A stretch of DNA of 64,000 nt, from contig MGUU01000016.1 in NCBI GenBank assembly GCA_001800135.1, positions 62,001 through 126,000 on the forward strand, read 5' to 3'. The notes under the pieces were generated by a model. It made no database searches. It saw only the letters and a program-made list of their open reading frames with translations, and was not told the origin of the DNA. Numbering within the stretch: position 1 is the first letter of the stretch; each line of letters starts with the position of its first letter. The DNA comes from Elusimicrobia bacterium RIFCSPLOWO2_02_FULL_39_32. GTDB lineage: Bacteria; Elusimicrobiota; Elusimicrobia; 2-02-FULL-39-32. The translations under genes were made by a program, and so were the position numbers. Below, in pieces: positions 35,901 through 45,750 of this stretch.

Positions 35901-38900
35901 GCAACATGAGTTCTTCCATCATTCAATGATACCGCTCTGGCAAACAGACTAGCGTCCGCGAGGTAAGTCATTCCTAAACCGCGGCCGCTTTTATGCATCA
36001 TCCTAAGCGCCGTGGCTCCTTTCCTATAAGAACCTATACCAAATATTCCTCTAATATTTTCAACGGGATTTAAATTCTGATCAAAAACGCCCGGTCCCCA
36101 ATCAAATGACATATATTCATATCCATCCGGCGATTCTCTCCAAAAATAGACGCCGGAGCCATAAGCATGCTGGAATATATTTTCCTTAATGCCTAATTTA
36201 TAAATGGCATGAATATCGTCATTGGTTTTAGATAAAGCAGAAGAGATGCTAGGCGAGGAGTTTCCATTTAGCGCATACTCCTCATAATTTTCAAGAACCA
36301 AACCATCGAATCCCAGTTTCCGCGCTTCATAAATTAGTTCATCTCTGGAATCTTTTCCTTTCAACCAAATTTCATAAAGTTTTTGAAGCGAATCATCTGA
36401 CTTTATCTGCTTGTCATTGTCCCTATCCAATGCTGAAGCGCTAGAGCTATGAGTAAAATCTTTTGTTCTTCTCATTCCAGTAGATAAAACTCCTGCTTCC
36501 TCCAAAGTTTTAGGGCTCCCTTCATTGAACTTTATCCCATATGCCTTAGAAAGGAAATGTCGAACAGCAGGTTGTCGAATCAGTTCTAATGCATCTTCTA
36601 CCCGATTAGAAGACAATGTTAAATAATTTTCTAATCCCCGGAGTAAATGTTCCAACTGAATAGGAGGATTTTCTTCCAGCTGTTCAAAAGAATCTGACAA
36701 AATTTTATCTAATCCTTCTTCCTTTGCTCTTTTTGCGCGTATAATAACCCACCTTTTGATCGCGTAATTAATATAAAGCTGTCGTAAATCAGTTTCTTTA
36801 AATAGTTCCTGATTTAGTGTAATCAGTTCTTTTAATTCATCCGGAGGCATGGGAGACAGCCACTCAGCAAGATAGGTAGGAGATATGCCATAACTAAATT
36901 TCACCTTGGGTAAAAGCAGAATGGATGCTAATCCTTTGATTAAGATATGAACTATTTTTTGATTTTTCTTGGTTTTTAAAATTGCCCTTTGTATCCATGT
37001 TGCAGAGCCGCTAATGGTTCTTTTGAATTTTTGTCTTGCGGCTAAATCATTATCTACAATCTTAAGCCAACGCAGCAACTGTTCTTTTTTTAAATCAAAC
37101 AAATCTATTGATTCAGGAGGAAGGGGCAAACTTTTGATCCATAGTTCTAATTTTGGAAGGTGATATAAAATCAAAGATCTCAAAAATTTTATATTCGTTG
37201 TGCTTTTTGATTGCAACTCTTTAGCTCCAAAATAATTCAGCATCAAATGCTGGAGCGCAAACTCAATGACTCCAAACCGAAAAGCTTGTCCATGTTCTGA
37301 TCTTGCATGGACGCCTACTGATAGATAAGGCAATAAATCTACTATATCTTGAAAAAATTGAAGGGAATTAATTTCACTCTCCTCAGTCTCTGCAATACTT
37401 CCTACATCTACACTCCCAGGATACATCTTAACTGTCCAGCCTCCTTGTTCAGTGATCGTCTGTTCCACGGCTCTCCTTAAACCTTTTGCTGGATCATAGA
37501 TCCTTACCTTTACATTCGAATCCAAGGAAGAAAGTTCTGTACCTTCAGGCACTAAAAGATAGGAATCAGGTGATAATTGGAAATCGCCTAAAATAAAAGT
37601 ATCGTTTGCAGAAATATTGATCAGCTGTCTCTCTAAATCTTTCAGTGGAGAGACTACAGCATAGGGTTGCAGCTCATGCGCTGCGCGAACTAGTCCTCCT
37701 AACGCAAAATGGAGTGTGGGTCTAAAAAATGGCTGATCATCAGATTCCCAATCAGCCAATCCCCTGCTTTCTTTCGCTTCCGCCTTTAGAATGCCTTCTT
37801 TTGGAAAAACAGAAGTTGCATGCACAGCAAACAATTTTGATTTAATTTCTTCTGCTGTTTTTGGTTTTACACCCTTGGATGAAAAAATCTGCTGTTTTTT
37901 TACTTCCATTTCAAGCTCTCTAAACATGGTTTCAACTGAACTAGAAAAAAATAACCGCTTTTGATCCCTGTCAAATTGAAATCTGCTGGACTGCCAGTCA
38001 TGCCTCACAAAGAGATATTCAAGCGCTTTTTTACCGCCTGCATCGCGTGTATAACTAGCTGCATCGGATTGATAATACACGGTTAAGAGATCGAAAAACT
38101 GACTGATAGGCAAAATCGTATTGTCTGCCATAGTTCTAATTTTTTCTGCTGCTTCTTCTAAACTAATAAGTTTTTGAAGGTACATCCCAATTGGATCGCC
38201 CTCAAATAAAACAAGCATTAAAGCGATTTGCTGCTCACTTAAAGGAAGATGACCTGAAATTTTTTCAATGATCTCTCTGGTATAGAGATGCTGGTCTCGC
38301 ACCCGATTTTCTTTAAAAGCTATGGGCTTTCCAATATCGTGAAGAGCAAGCATTAGTTTAAAAGTTCGTTTATCAATTCCTGCCGGTAACTCAATACTGC
38401 CAAAATATTTTTCAAACTGTTTTAAAACCATACCCGTATGTTGTTCTAAAGTATAACCTTCACTGACCCCTGTTTTTGCCTTATATAATTTTGCAAGCAT
38501 TGGATCTCTTTTTAAAACCCTGATAAGATCTCGAGGTTTAAAGTCTGCCCTTTGCAGCACTTTAGATACCGCTTCTTTAATTGGCAGCTCATCAAATAAA
38601 TGAAATTTATTTTTTATAACAGAGGCAACTAAATTTATGGATAAATGGATAAGAGACGATTCAATACTGAAAGGCGAGAAACCAAAATAAAGGTTAATAC
38701 TGGCAATCATAACTGAAAGGATTAGATTAGTGGCGGCTTCTTTAGGAGGGCCGCGCTCACCATCCTTCCCAACAAAATTAAAGAGGTGCAGAATTACAAA
38801 TGTTCCCCAGCCCCATTGAGAAGAGATCGTTGATGCAAGATGAATATTCCCGCCTGTAAATAAATAGACTGAACCATAGGTTAATCCATAAGAAATTAAA

Positions 38901-41900
38901 TTCTCCAACCATGGTGCAATTCTAAAATCATAACCCTTGGACGAAACTTGTGGAAATAAGGTTAATACAAAATCTTTAATTACAAAAACGATTCCTCCTT
39001 CATCTCTTTGCTTTCTCCTTTTTTTGGTCCTATCTATTTTTGTTTTTACTTTTGAATGATATGGGAGCTTTAAAACCTGTTTAGAAAAATTTCTATTTTT
39101 TTGAATCTCTAGATAATAGTCGTATGGGGTCATTTGTTGAAGCTGAGTTAAATTCCTTTGCGCAATGGCAATATTCATGCTAACGTCATCTTTAAATTCA
39201 GCGGGTGAAGAATCAAAAACAATTCTCAGAAATTCAATTTCTTTTTTTAATTTAGCTGCATTTGCTAATAATTCATAAGTATAATCCCGCCAAACATTCC
39301 AAACATCAATATAATCAGATGCCCATAAAAGTGTTTCTTCCAATGCATTGATAATTTTTAAAAACTCTCTCTTTAAACCTTCTGAATTCATTAAAGCCAC
39401 CATTCCTTCAGAAGTAAAACCAGATTTTTCAAGGAGACGATTATTTCTTTCTAATTTAAAAATTCTACCTTCCCAGTCTCCTATTTTCCCTTGCAATATT
39501 TGCAAAATCGCTTCTTTATTATCCGAATACTGCCTATGAGCACTCTGAACAATTTGTTTTAATGACGGATAATCTTTTTTATAAGTTTTAGAAGCTAAAC
39601 TTAAACCATGTTTTCTGATCGCTAAATAGTAATCAAATGCAATAAACTTTGCCCATAGAAACAAGGCTACTTCCACATGATCCGTTAATATTAATAGATG
39701 ATTTTTTTCTTGCTCTGAAATTTTTCCAGATTTCACCAAGCTGTTTCCCAACCCCTCAATCGCATGTTGAAATCCGTTATTTTCTCTAAAACCTTCTATC
39801 TCGTAGAATTTATGTAAAGAAGTCCGTACAGCTCGGTATAAATCTAAAGTCGTGTGATTATATTCAAAAGGAAAATGATGAAGAGGCCGAACATCGTAAT
39901 AATCTGTAAAAGCACAGTCAAACTCTCTATTTAAAACAATCAAATTCTCTACATGGGACAATGGGACAAAACCTTCAGCTAGATGCTCTCCAATCTCTCT
40001 GCCCATTTCATAAGCAATTTTTCTAACCTTTTCATTCTTATCCATAAAATCATAAGCATTGTTATTATTAAAGCTAGCTCTTACATTCCCTGGAGATAGT
40101 CTCATTAAATAACCTTGAACCTCATTATTTTGATTGATAAAGTGCGCATTCGCTAAAGCGCGAGGCATAAAACCATTTTGAAATCGAGCCCTAGAACGCA
40201 TGGCCTCTAAATTTTCGTATTCTAAATCAGACTCTTCTACTACAGCTCCTCCTCTTAAATAACTATCTTTATAGCCAAAACCACCTTCAGGAGCGCCAAC
40301 CCCTTTGATCTCAACTATGAATTCCTTTCCCCAAATTTCAAGCACAACTGGTAATCCATCTTTTAATAAAACACCACTCCTTCCAGTAGCTCTGCCCGAC
40401 ATATGATCTTGCCCAACTGCCATCAAAACAGAGTATGGGCCTTCAGTTCTTGAAGAAGTGTGGAAAATTTTCCCTGCGCTAAAAAGATCCCTTAACCAGC
40501 TGGGCAGACTTGCCCACTCAAAGCTTGTGTTCATCTGTTTAATCTCTACCTCTGCCAGCGTTAATGGCACTCTCTGCATTTCACGATCTCCATCCCACCC
40601 TTCAAATAGAGATACAGTTTCTGGATCTATATCCCGCACACTTTCAAACTGGAAAGATTTTGAAAAGACTGGTTGAATTCTCCCATGCTCGTCTCGCACA
40701 AATCCCATCAAAGATCTTTTATTTAATTTTGCTTTAGAAAATCTCTTTCTTAATTCATCTTTGAGAATTACAGTTACCTGTCTCTCCCTTAAATTCTCAT
40801 CTGAAGGATGCTCGCTAGTGAATTCAACTGGCTCATCGTTTAGTTGTTTGAGCAGTTCTGTGCCATAAAACTCCATAGCGTACTTTACAATAGGATGAGC
40901 ATCTCTTTTAAGCAATTTTTTACCAGTTTTAGCTCTTAATATTTCTAAATTCATATAATCAGCTATTTTCATGGGTCTTGAAACCACAACTTTTCTATCT
41001 GATTCTTCTAATTCTTCCCATGCGCGCCTAATTTCCACGCTGATGATATCTTCCAGGATTAGAGCCTGTTCTAACTGCGCAGGGACTTCTATGATATTTA
41101 AATGTTTTGCCAGTTCGCTTCTTAACTCTCTTCTTTCTCCTTCTTCCATTGAATGAAACTCTTTATATCGTTCCAATATCTGCGCTAATTCTTCACCCGC
41201 ACTAATGCCAGGTTCTATATCTCTCTTGCTTGCACGGCTGCGATCGCTTCCTCTGGCTTGCTTACCTTTTCCTCTCCTAGGTCCCTCTTTACCTTGATTG
41301 CGTTTTCCTCGTTTAGATTTTCCTTTGCTTTGTTGAAGAGCAATTCCAAACCTCTTCATTTCATGAATACTAAACTTAAGTCTTGAATCAGAAAAAACTG
41401 CGGCTAAAGCTTTTCTAAAATCACCCTGAAAGTGTGGAACTACTACAGAATTCAAAACATCCCCTAGTCCCCAGACGATAAAGTCTGCGGAATTAATTCC
41501 ATAAATATCTTCTCGAAGCTTTTGGACACTATTTTCATCATTTTCAATTTCATAAAGGCGGTCATATCTATCTATGAGTTCCGGACGATTTTGAGCAATA
41601 GCATTCCTTATATGATCAATTGCCCTGATTTTTGAAGTCCAATCTATCTCCTCTCTGGATACAACTGCTTTTATAGCTTTTAAGAGGTATATATTTGAAC
41701 TCACATCTTCTAAAGCATGACTTACCAATTCTCCACTGAGTGATTCCTGCCGAATAAATCTTTCTGCACGATCTCGAAACAGCTCCACAAAATTTAATTC
41801 TAAATATAAACTTGTTACATCATCCAAAATATCCTGATCGCTTTCTTCCACTAAACCGCTATCTCTATAAGGCAAAAGCCGCCAAAGCGCCATAGAATCT

Positions 41901-43696
41901 GAATAGTTAAGCCTTTCTTTTAATTCATAAAAGATAGGAAGGAATTGCTCTGTTGCAATATTAAAAGAGTGACTCATGGTTTTATTATCTTCCCTCATGC
42001 GCTGTCCAATATTTTCTTGAGAACTTATGCCTGGCGTGTTCCATAAATTAAGATCATGATTAGGCAGGGATGCAAAACCATTGCCAATAATAACTTTGGC
42101 AGCTCCTTCTGGTATGGGAGGTATCTGCCCTGTTTCTTCTGCATACTTTAAGTTCCACCTTGCAACCAGCGCATGTACAGCAGAAATATCTGTGCCTGAT
42201 ACAGCTTTTGCGCCAAACCTAAGAGCATAAAGCAGCCCAACGCCTGAACCAACTCCAATTTCTAAAACAGTTTTATTTGGGAATAAGTGACGTTGTTGGA
42301 AAAGTACCTGTTGATAATCTATGCTTTCACCCATCCTAGGTGAAAATACTCTATCATGACTAAGAGTTATCATTTGAAAAGGCTCTCCAAAACTAGGGTA
42401 AAGATATGGATTCCTACCTATATCTGGAGCAACACTCTCTATTTTAAGTTCTACTTGAGTTTGCCTCTCTATGGAAACAAAATTTTCTGCAAATAAAATT
42501 TTAGCTGCAAGGTTAGCCTGATCCAACCTATTGAAATCTTCATTCATCTCTCTATATAAAGGTAATCCGGATAAATTTAAAAAATAGGGTTGTTCCTCCA
42601 AAATTATAATTCCATAAGGACGCTGCTCATTTTTATCCCCATTTGAATGAGTTAGAAGGTATGCTTGTCTAGGAGAATTCTCTAAATTAAATAATTCTTT
42701 AAAAAAAAGATTTCCTTCTTCGCTCATCTCAATCGGGATCGCTCTGGATTTTTCTCCTATCTCTTGAGTCTGATCTTTTCTTAAATTCCCCAAAGAGTTT
42801 AAAATTGTGTCAAAAGTTTTAGGAGCCATTAAACCATCTCTATCCACAGGAAAAATTTCATCAGAAGTTCTACCCATCCCTCCAAAAAATGAGAGCAAGG
42901 GAAGATGCCACCATCCAACTTCAACCCCTAAATTCCAAATAAAGTGAATGGCCCAGCTAACTGCAAAACCAATATGAAATGGAAGGAACAGAATAGGAGC
43001 AATTAAGAAAATTTCACCAATAGCTCTTTGCCAAAAGGGCTGAAAAAGTTGCTTGAGCGCTCCTGTAAAAGAAGGGGTCTCATTCAAAATCTGTTTATTT
43101 GAAAACAAATCGCCGTGCAATAGAGCCAAAATTCCACTTAAAGCAAATAAGAGCGCTACTTGAGTTAAAACTCTTCCGACTGGGTCTGACAATAATGCAA
43201 ATATGAGAAAGTGATTTGCAGCCAGAACCAATCCTAAAACAAGCGGGGTTTCACTATTTGGAGCGCCTGATATAGGGCTGGTCGTATAATAAAGAAAATT
43301 CCAGAGCCACCATTTTCTCCAATCCTTTTTCCATTCTTGTTTTCTGCCTTTTACCCATTCATGCACTCCTTGAAGCAAGTTTAGAGGCTTTAAATTTTCT
43401 TTTTTTTCGTTCCGAAAAAAAGCAACATTTAGTTCTTGATCTGGCTCATTCAATTGTTCAGATACAGTACGGATGTTACTTTCAATATCCGCCTGATCAA
43501 TGCCCTTATATTCATTCTGATTTCCTGTATTTAAAAACTTACTAGCAGAACGCAGCTTATGTTCGGTTGAAATATTCCTAGAGTAGGCAAATGGGGTTAA
43601 AAGCGTGGAAATTAAAAGAGAAAATACCACTATTAAAGCGGTGCTTTTTTTAAACCAATAGAATAAATTTGAGTAGTAACGCGTTCTCAAAAACAT
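32972..43696 (-). CDS. Giant multi-domain protein (about 3574 aa): methyltransferase, SelO-like, HD, GHKL and CPBP-like membrane modules
   Basis: I start it at the ATG at 43696; a TTG two codons earlier is less likely. A signal/anchor helix lies at about 17-40. Domains in order: CPBP-like membrane module (about 125-275, IHFIWN); methyltransferase (458-510, VLEIGVGSGVG); Lys/Arg-rich linker (789-828); SelO-like pseudokinase fold (1095-1270: IVEIKGVG, YLMRLSPGNVR, HVENLIVL, FTDYYD); second membrane module (1586-1714, APWLENLIS); HD domain (1783-1805, LALHDIGKP); uncharacterised part with HATS near 1958; GHKL ATPase (2508-2575: NIFQHAY, DWGPG, GRGLGM); a second KGxG segment (about 2898-3007); third membrane module (3270-3400); C-terminal alpha/beta domain. 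It is probably membrane-bound or exported. Domain names other than methyltransferase, HD and GHKL are tentative. Confidence 0.85.
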   Translation of the reverse strand: MFLRTRYYSNLFYWFKKSTALIVVFSLLISTLLTPFAYSRNISTEHKLRSASKFLNTGNQNEYKGIDQADIESNIRTVSEQLNEPDQELNVAFFRNEKKENLKPLNLLQGVHEWVKGRKQEWKKDWRKWWLWNFLYYTTSPISGAPNSETPLVLGLVLAANHFLIFALLSDPVGRVLTQVALLFALSGILALLHGDLFSNKQILNETPSFTGALKQLFQPFWQRAIGEIFLIAPILFLPFHIGFAVSWAIHFIWNLGVEVGWWHLPLLSFFGGMGRTSDEIFPVDRDGLMAPKTFDTILNSLGNLRKDQTQEIGEKSRAIPIEMSEEGNLFFKELFNLENSPRQAYLLTHSNGDKNEQRPYGIIILEEQPYFLNLSGLPLYREMNEDFNRLDQANLAAKILFAENFVSIERQTQVELKIESVAPDIGRNPYLYPSFGEPFQMITLSHDRVFSPRMGESIDYQQVLFQQRHLFPNKTVLEIGVGSGVGLLYALRFGAKAVSGTDISAVHALVARWNLKYAEETGQIPPIPEGAAKVIIGNGFASLPNHDLNLWNTPGISSQENIGQRMREDNKTMSHSFNIATEQFLPIFYELKERLNYSDSMALWRLLPYRDSGLVEESDQDILDDVTSLYLELNFVELFRDRAERFIRQESLSGELVSHALEDVSSNIYLLKAIKAVVSREEIDWTSKIRAIDHIRNAIAQNRPELIDRYDRLYEIENDENSVQKLREDIYGINSADFIVWGLGDVLNSVVVPHFQGDFRKALAAVFSDSRLKFSIHEMKRFGIALQQSKGKSKRGKRNQGKEGPRRGKGKQARGSDRSRASKRDIEPGISAGEELAQILERYKEFHSMEEGERRELRSELAKHLNIIEVPAQLEQALILEDIISVEIRRAWEELEESDRKVVVSRPMKIADYMNLEILRAKTGKKLLKRDAHPIVKYAMEFYGTELLKQLNDEPVEFTSEHPSDENLRERQVTVILKDELRKRFSKAKLNKRSLMGFVRDEHGRIQPVFSKSFQFESVRDIDPETVSLFEGWDGDREMQRVPLTLAEVEIKQMNTSFEWASLPSWLRDLFSAGKIFHTSSRTEGPYSVLMAVGQDHMSGRATGRSGVLLKDGLPVVLEIWGKEFIVEIKGVGAPEGGFGYKDSYLRGGAVVEESDLEYENLEAMRSRARFQNGFMPRALANAHFINQNNEVQGYLMRLSPGNVRASFNNNNAYDFMDKNEKVRKIAYEMGREIGEHLAEGFVPLSHVENLIVLNREFDCAFTDYYDVRPLHHFPFEYNHTTLDLYRAVRTSLHKFYEIEGFRENNGFQHAIEGLGNSLVKSGKISEQEKNHLLILTDHVEVALFLWAKFIAFDYYLAIRKHGLSLASKTYKKDYPSLKQIVQSAHRQYSDNKEAILQILQGKIGDWEGRIFKLERNNRLLEKSGFTSEGMVALMNSEGLKREFLKIINALEETLLWASDYIDVWNVWRDYTYELLANAAKLKKEIEFLRIVFDSSPAEFKDDVSMNIAIAQRNLTQLQQMTPYDYYLEIQKNRNFSKQVLKLPYHSKVKTKIDRTKKRRKQRDEGGIVFVIKDFVLTLFPQVSSKGYDFRIAPWLENLISYGLTYGSVYLFTGGNIHLASTISSQWGWGTFVILHLFNFVGKDGERGPPKEAATNLILSVMIASINLYFGFSPFSIESSLIHLSINLVASVIKNKFHLFDELPIKEAVSKVLQRADFKPRDLIRVLKRDPMLAKLYKAKTGVSEGYTLEQHTGMVLKQFEKYFGSIELPAGIDKRTFKLMLALHDIGKPIAFKENRVRDQHLYTREIIEKISGHLPLSEQQIALMLVLFEGDPIGMYLQKLISLEEAAEKIRTMADNTILPISQFFDLLTVYYQSDAASYTRDAGGKKALEYLFVRHDWQSSRFQFDRDQKRLFFSSSVETMFRELEMEVKKQQIFSSKGVKPKTAEEIKSKLFAVHATSVFPKEGILKAEAKESRGLADWESDDQPFFRPTLHFALGGLVRAAHELQPYAVVSPLKDLERQLINISANDTFILGDFQLSPDSYLLVPEGTELSSLDSNVKVRIYDPAKGLRRAVEQTITEQGGWTVKMYPGSVDVGSIAETEESEINSLQFFQDIVDLLPYLSVGVHARSEHGQAFRFGVIEFALQHLMLNYFGAKELQSKSTTNIKFLRSLILYHLPKLELWIKSLPLPPESIDLFDLKKEQLLRWLKIVDNDLAARQKFKRTISGSATWIQRAILKTKKNQKIVHILIKGLASILLLPKVKFSYGISPTYLAEWLSPMPPDELKELITLNQELFKETDLRQLYINYAIKRWVIIRAKRAKEEGLDKILSDSFEQLEENPPIQLEHLLRGLENYLTLSSNRVEDALELIRQPAVRHFLSKAYGIKFNEGSPKTLEEAGVLSTGMRRTKDFTHSSSASALDRDNDKQIKSDDSLQKLYEIWLKGKDSRDELIYEARKLGFDGLVLENYEEYALNGNSSPSISSALSKTNDDIHAIYKLGIKENIFQHAYGSGVYFWRESPDGYEYMSFDWGPGVFDQNLNPVENIRGIFGIGSYRKGATALRMMHKSGRGLGMTYLADASLFARAVSLNDGRTHVADKRVLGNFWRLSSDLPARQKNYNLPQEYKNSTGFSIHGFVPFLKQNYRGKLSPITAENILGTVQTKKSKQIYLGEWQKKPAQGLETLEPRDEVTFIYFDPELNEEGKQENRMTHRGILRSVPSETNQGVFIFEDGFTIGYEKVKEFVKDKSAFEIKLDKYFEDNNLTQYPELKKSFIPEVLEALLDDRSLRPVFMVVLEENKGQVGSLNVVNQKTLDKIGGEELLNSHSAFLSGMAGSADTAERMAMEGFKIIVGVTDDVMKPEDMPKNRDETYRFRSWNVANGRTVYFPLKDGTWLAVKGSGQNRGFGKMPYLLNRDLEASFYYEGIVSQDEARRAVEGHHLLKEKNGFIQLLGHRQIYQLPDGLGKFNNADQLDDSNGNPVNPTMVFYRVLTPHRLVKFSQLLHRDPNLLGLRKRISRALFSMGLISKGTVLSEEELINRIAKELGRTEAVKQNSGLFKESIHWQDFTFAGEEADLEELMTLEQYLEHLKQTPNHNEDEELLERYGLGIEGIMEKIMTLILMINSLDQEKKLFFPDGMEPLKIMMQEYFKNLEDEYIKAWMVEKWGELPRALVHIKNLSFEVFHSETADKANDRSLRKEVALLMYEWLKEEAGKRGIQTESQSNNPDLVDEDNNGNVAKENNGGVMEWLKKQTIKFLLPILPHKYRKILYQNYDFIIAPWWENLISFFVSSIFFGLPAFIFTGDIDLALKVSYLGTWPILVLGHTPLVAKFFNSRAPPENFRDSVLIALVNIALPFLPFQFPFLIFSFSTIVFLSFATHFIMNLARAMIPNIGFYLKMAFVKNNNLIINAFDVGDYSDLELGTLAKQIKLAYKTGTKIIVPLFTNKDKIDIFKLRRELINQYNLTDEMLGNVCFGGIVVTRKDLLPLQEMDPVKGIEAEALYSALKAKLLELKRLDSELFVQVFTSNESLFKITSNLEKKIRVLLILSSSKVQPLTPIFDQDSRSRKLVETNQ

Positions 43697-43704
43697 ATAC
43701 AAAA

Positions 43705-43759
43705 AGTATACAAGAATGCGTTAAAACTTTCTTAAACTTTTTGTAACACTTTTGTAACA
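43705..43759 (-). promoter_or_regulatory. Promoter with 11-bp-spaced TGTTACA repeats, first giant gene
   Basis: On the coding strand TGTTACA occurs at 43759-43753 and 43748-43742, exactly 11 bp apart, followed 31 bp later by TATACT (43710-43705). The ATG is only 8 nt further, so the message may be nearly leaderless. The same repeat arrangement precedes two other secreted-protein genes. Confidence 0.6.
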
Positions 43760-43843
43760 ATTTTTTTAAAGACGAGGGGGGCTGGCTTTAAGGAAATAAG
43801 CAATGAAAAGTTACTCATATTAGGGTAGCACTAAACAAAAAAA

Positions 43844-43865
43844 TTTGGTCTTGAATTAGACCAAA
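43844..43865. terminator. Bidirectional intrinsic terminator
   Basis: TTTGGTC and GACCAAA form a 7-bp stem with an 8-nt loop. T-runs lie on the plus side (TCCTTTTTTT) and, read from the minus strand, on the other side too. It should end transcription of the coiled-coil gene at 43900. Confidence 0.75.
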
Positions 43866-43899
43866 TCCTTTTTTTATTCTATTTTAAAAAATTTTTATA

Positions 43900-44289
43900 T
43901 TAAGACGCTGGATTTAATCCTCTATCTTCTAAACGGACGATCCTGATTTCATGATCTTGAATTTTAGCTGCAGCTTCCTTACGAAGGTACTCTGCAATCA
44001 CTGCTGAACGGTCATAAGTCTCTAATTTATAAGTAAACGCGTCTATCAGATTAATAATTCTATTAATATCTTCTTTCGTAGCCATGGTTTCTTCTACCCT
44101 CATTAATCGGCTATCCATATTAAATACTTGCAAAGCCAAATTATTTATCTTCTTATCTAAACCATCCATTTTTATTTCCAGACCATCCATTCTCTTTTCC
44201 AAAGCATCCATTCTTTTATCATGCTTATCGCTTACTTTTAAGAATTCTACCCTTGTAACCCAATCCTCACTTTTCCTATGCTGAATCAT
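43900..44289 (-). CDS. Small coiled-coil protein of unknown function (intact copy)
   Basis: A 129-residue soluble protein with heptad-like repeats (MDALEKRMDGLEIKMDGLDK) across residues 25-75, followed by a helical C-terminus. A strong ribosome site, GGAGGGG, lies 6 nt before the ATG. A truncated, MITE-interrupted paralog lies at 46084-46557. The family is common as uncharacterised coiled-coil proteins and may be carried by mobile DNA. No function can be assigned. Confidence 0.7.
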   Translation of the reverse strand: MIQHRKSEDWVTRVEFLKVSDKHDKRMDALEKRMDGLEIKMDGLDKKINNLALQVFNMDSRLMRVEETMATKEDINRIINLIDAFTYKLETYDRSAVIAEYLRKEAAAKIQDHEIRIVRLEDRGLNPAS

Positions 44290-44514
44290 AACTCCCCTCC
44301 TTCAAATTTTATTTTATCATAGCAAACAGCGCTCCTTGCTGTTCCTAAAGAGAGGATAGTTATTTTCATAATAAATTTATAGATCATAATTTGGTCAATC
44401 TAGGCAGAACTTAAATCTTGAGTTAAATTTTAATTTTAGGATGCTGGACGGAAATGATTCACATCCTTTATTTGAATTCTAACTCTAACATTCACAATTG
44501 TCAAATTAATCTTC

Positions 44515-45714
44515 TCACACTTTAGGTACTAGATTTAAATGAATAAATAAATCTTTCCAAGGAATGACTTGAACGCTGTCTATTTTATATGAACGTGGTG
44601 TGGTGCAAACCAAATAAAGTTTAGCCTTAGGAAACTCTTTTCCAAAATTAATTAAATTTTTAGCTTCCGCGCCATGAGGAGCTGACCCGCTTTTAATTTC
44701 TATAGCAATTAGATGTTCTTCTTCCTCTAAAATAAGATCTATTTCCAACCCGGAATGTAAGCGCAGATACGAAATTCTTATTTCTCGATGAGAATAAGCG
44801 ATTAATCTGAATAATTCTAAAACAATGAAATGTTCAAATAGCTTGCCGTAAAGCTGTGAACCTATAACAAGTTCTGCAGATAAACGTCTAGTAAAGGCGT
44901 TCGTGATTCCACAATCAAAAAAATAAATCTTAGGGTGTTTAGTCATACGCTTTCGTATCGTCTTAACAAATGGAGGAACGGTATGAGATAAAAGTGTGTC
45001 CTCCAATATTTGATAATATCCTTTGATAGCATTTGAACTTAGCCCAATCTCTCTTGAAAGTGTGGTGTAGTTAATGATATTTCCACTTTCAAATGACGCT
45101 AATTCCAAGAACCGATTAAACTGACCCAAATTTCTTACCAACGCTTCTTGGGCAATTTCTTCTTTCAAATATGTATTCGTATATGCTTCTAAGGTAAGCC
45201 GCGCTTCCTCCGGAGATTCTTGGAGTACTTGAGGAAGAGACCCATAGCGCAATATCTTATCCAGATCCAATAAATCTCCTATCTCTAAGTGAGTCAATGG
45301 GAATAGGTGAAACATCCAAGCTCGGCCTGCTAATAAATTGACTCCTTGCCGCTTTAACTTTCTAGCGCTGGAACCTGTTAATACAAATTTTATACGTCCT
45401 TGATATTGTTCCAATAAACTGTGTATTTCATCTAAAAGAGCAGGCAATTTTTGAATTTCATCCACTACAACTGTGTTAAATTTAGAGCTCTCTATGCCAG
45501 AACTTACTTCTTTGCGAAATTGACCTAAATTCTGCGCATAGCGAATAAATTCTTGGTATTGTAATAGATCAATCCTTAGATGGGGTGTATCCTTGAGGCA
45601 GCCATTTACTAAAGTCGTTTTCCCAGTTTGTCTAGGACCTAGAATAAAGCAGCTTTTCGAAAGGTTTCTAATGTTTAAAATACGATTAAACAATATCATA
45701 CATAAATATAACAT
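44515..45714 (-). CDS. AAA ATPase with DUF4143 nuclease-like C-terminus
   Basis: A 399-residue ATPase with Walker A GPRQTGKTT, Walker B VVVDEIQKLP, sensor LTGSSARKLKRQG and GRAWMFHLFPLTHLEI, then a C-terminal DUF4143 domain with a winged helix (LSREIGLSSNAIKGY) and an endonuclease-like fold (LEIDLILEEEEHLIAIEIKSG). It belongs to a large, mostly uncharacterised AAA family frequent in mobile or accessory DNA. The first Met could be residue 6 (MILFNRIL at 45699). No ribosome site is clear. Confidence 0.85.
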   Translation of the reverse strand: MLYLCMILFNRILNIRNLSKSCFILGPRQTGKTTLVNGCLKDTPHLRIDLLQYQEFIRYAQNLGQFRKEVSSGIESSKFNTVVVDEIQKLPALLDEIHSLLEQYQGRIKFVLTGSSARKLKRQGVNLLAGRAWMFHLFPLTHLEIGDLLDLDKILRYGSLPQVLQESPEEARLTLEAYTNTYLKEEIAQEALVRNLGQFNRFLELASFESGNIINYTTLSREIGLSSNAIKGYYQILEDTLLSHTVPPFVKTIRKRMTKHPKIYFFDCGITNAFTRRLSAELVIGSQLYGKLFEHFIVLELFRLIAYSHREIRISYLRLHSGLEIDLILEEEEHLIAIEIKSGSAPHGAEAKNLINFGKEFPKAKLYLVCTTPRSYKIDSVQVIPWKDLFIHLNLVPKV

Positions 45715-45750
45715 GTATAATCTGAATTGTCAATTCAATTTTTCTCGATT

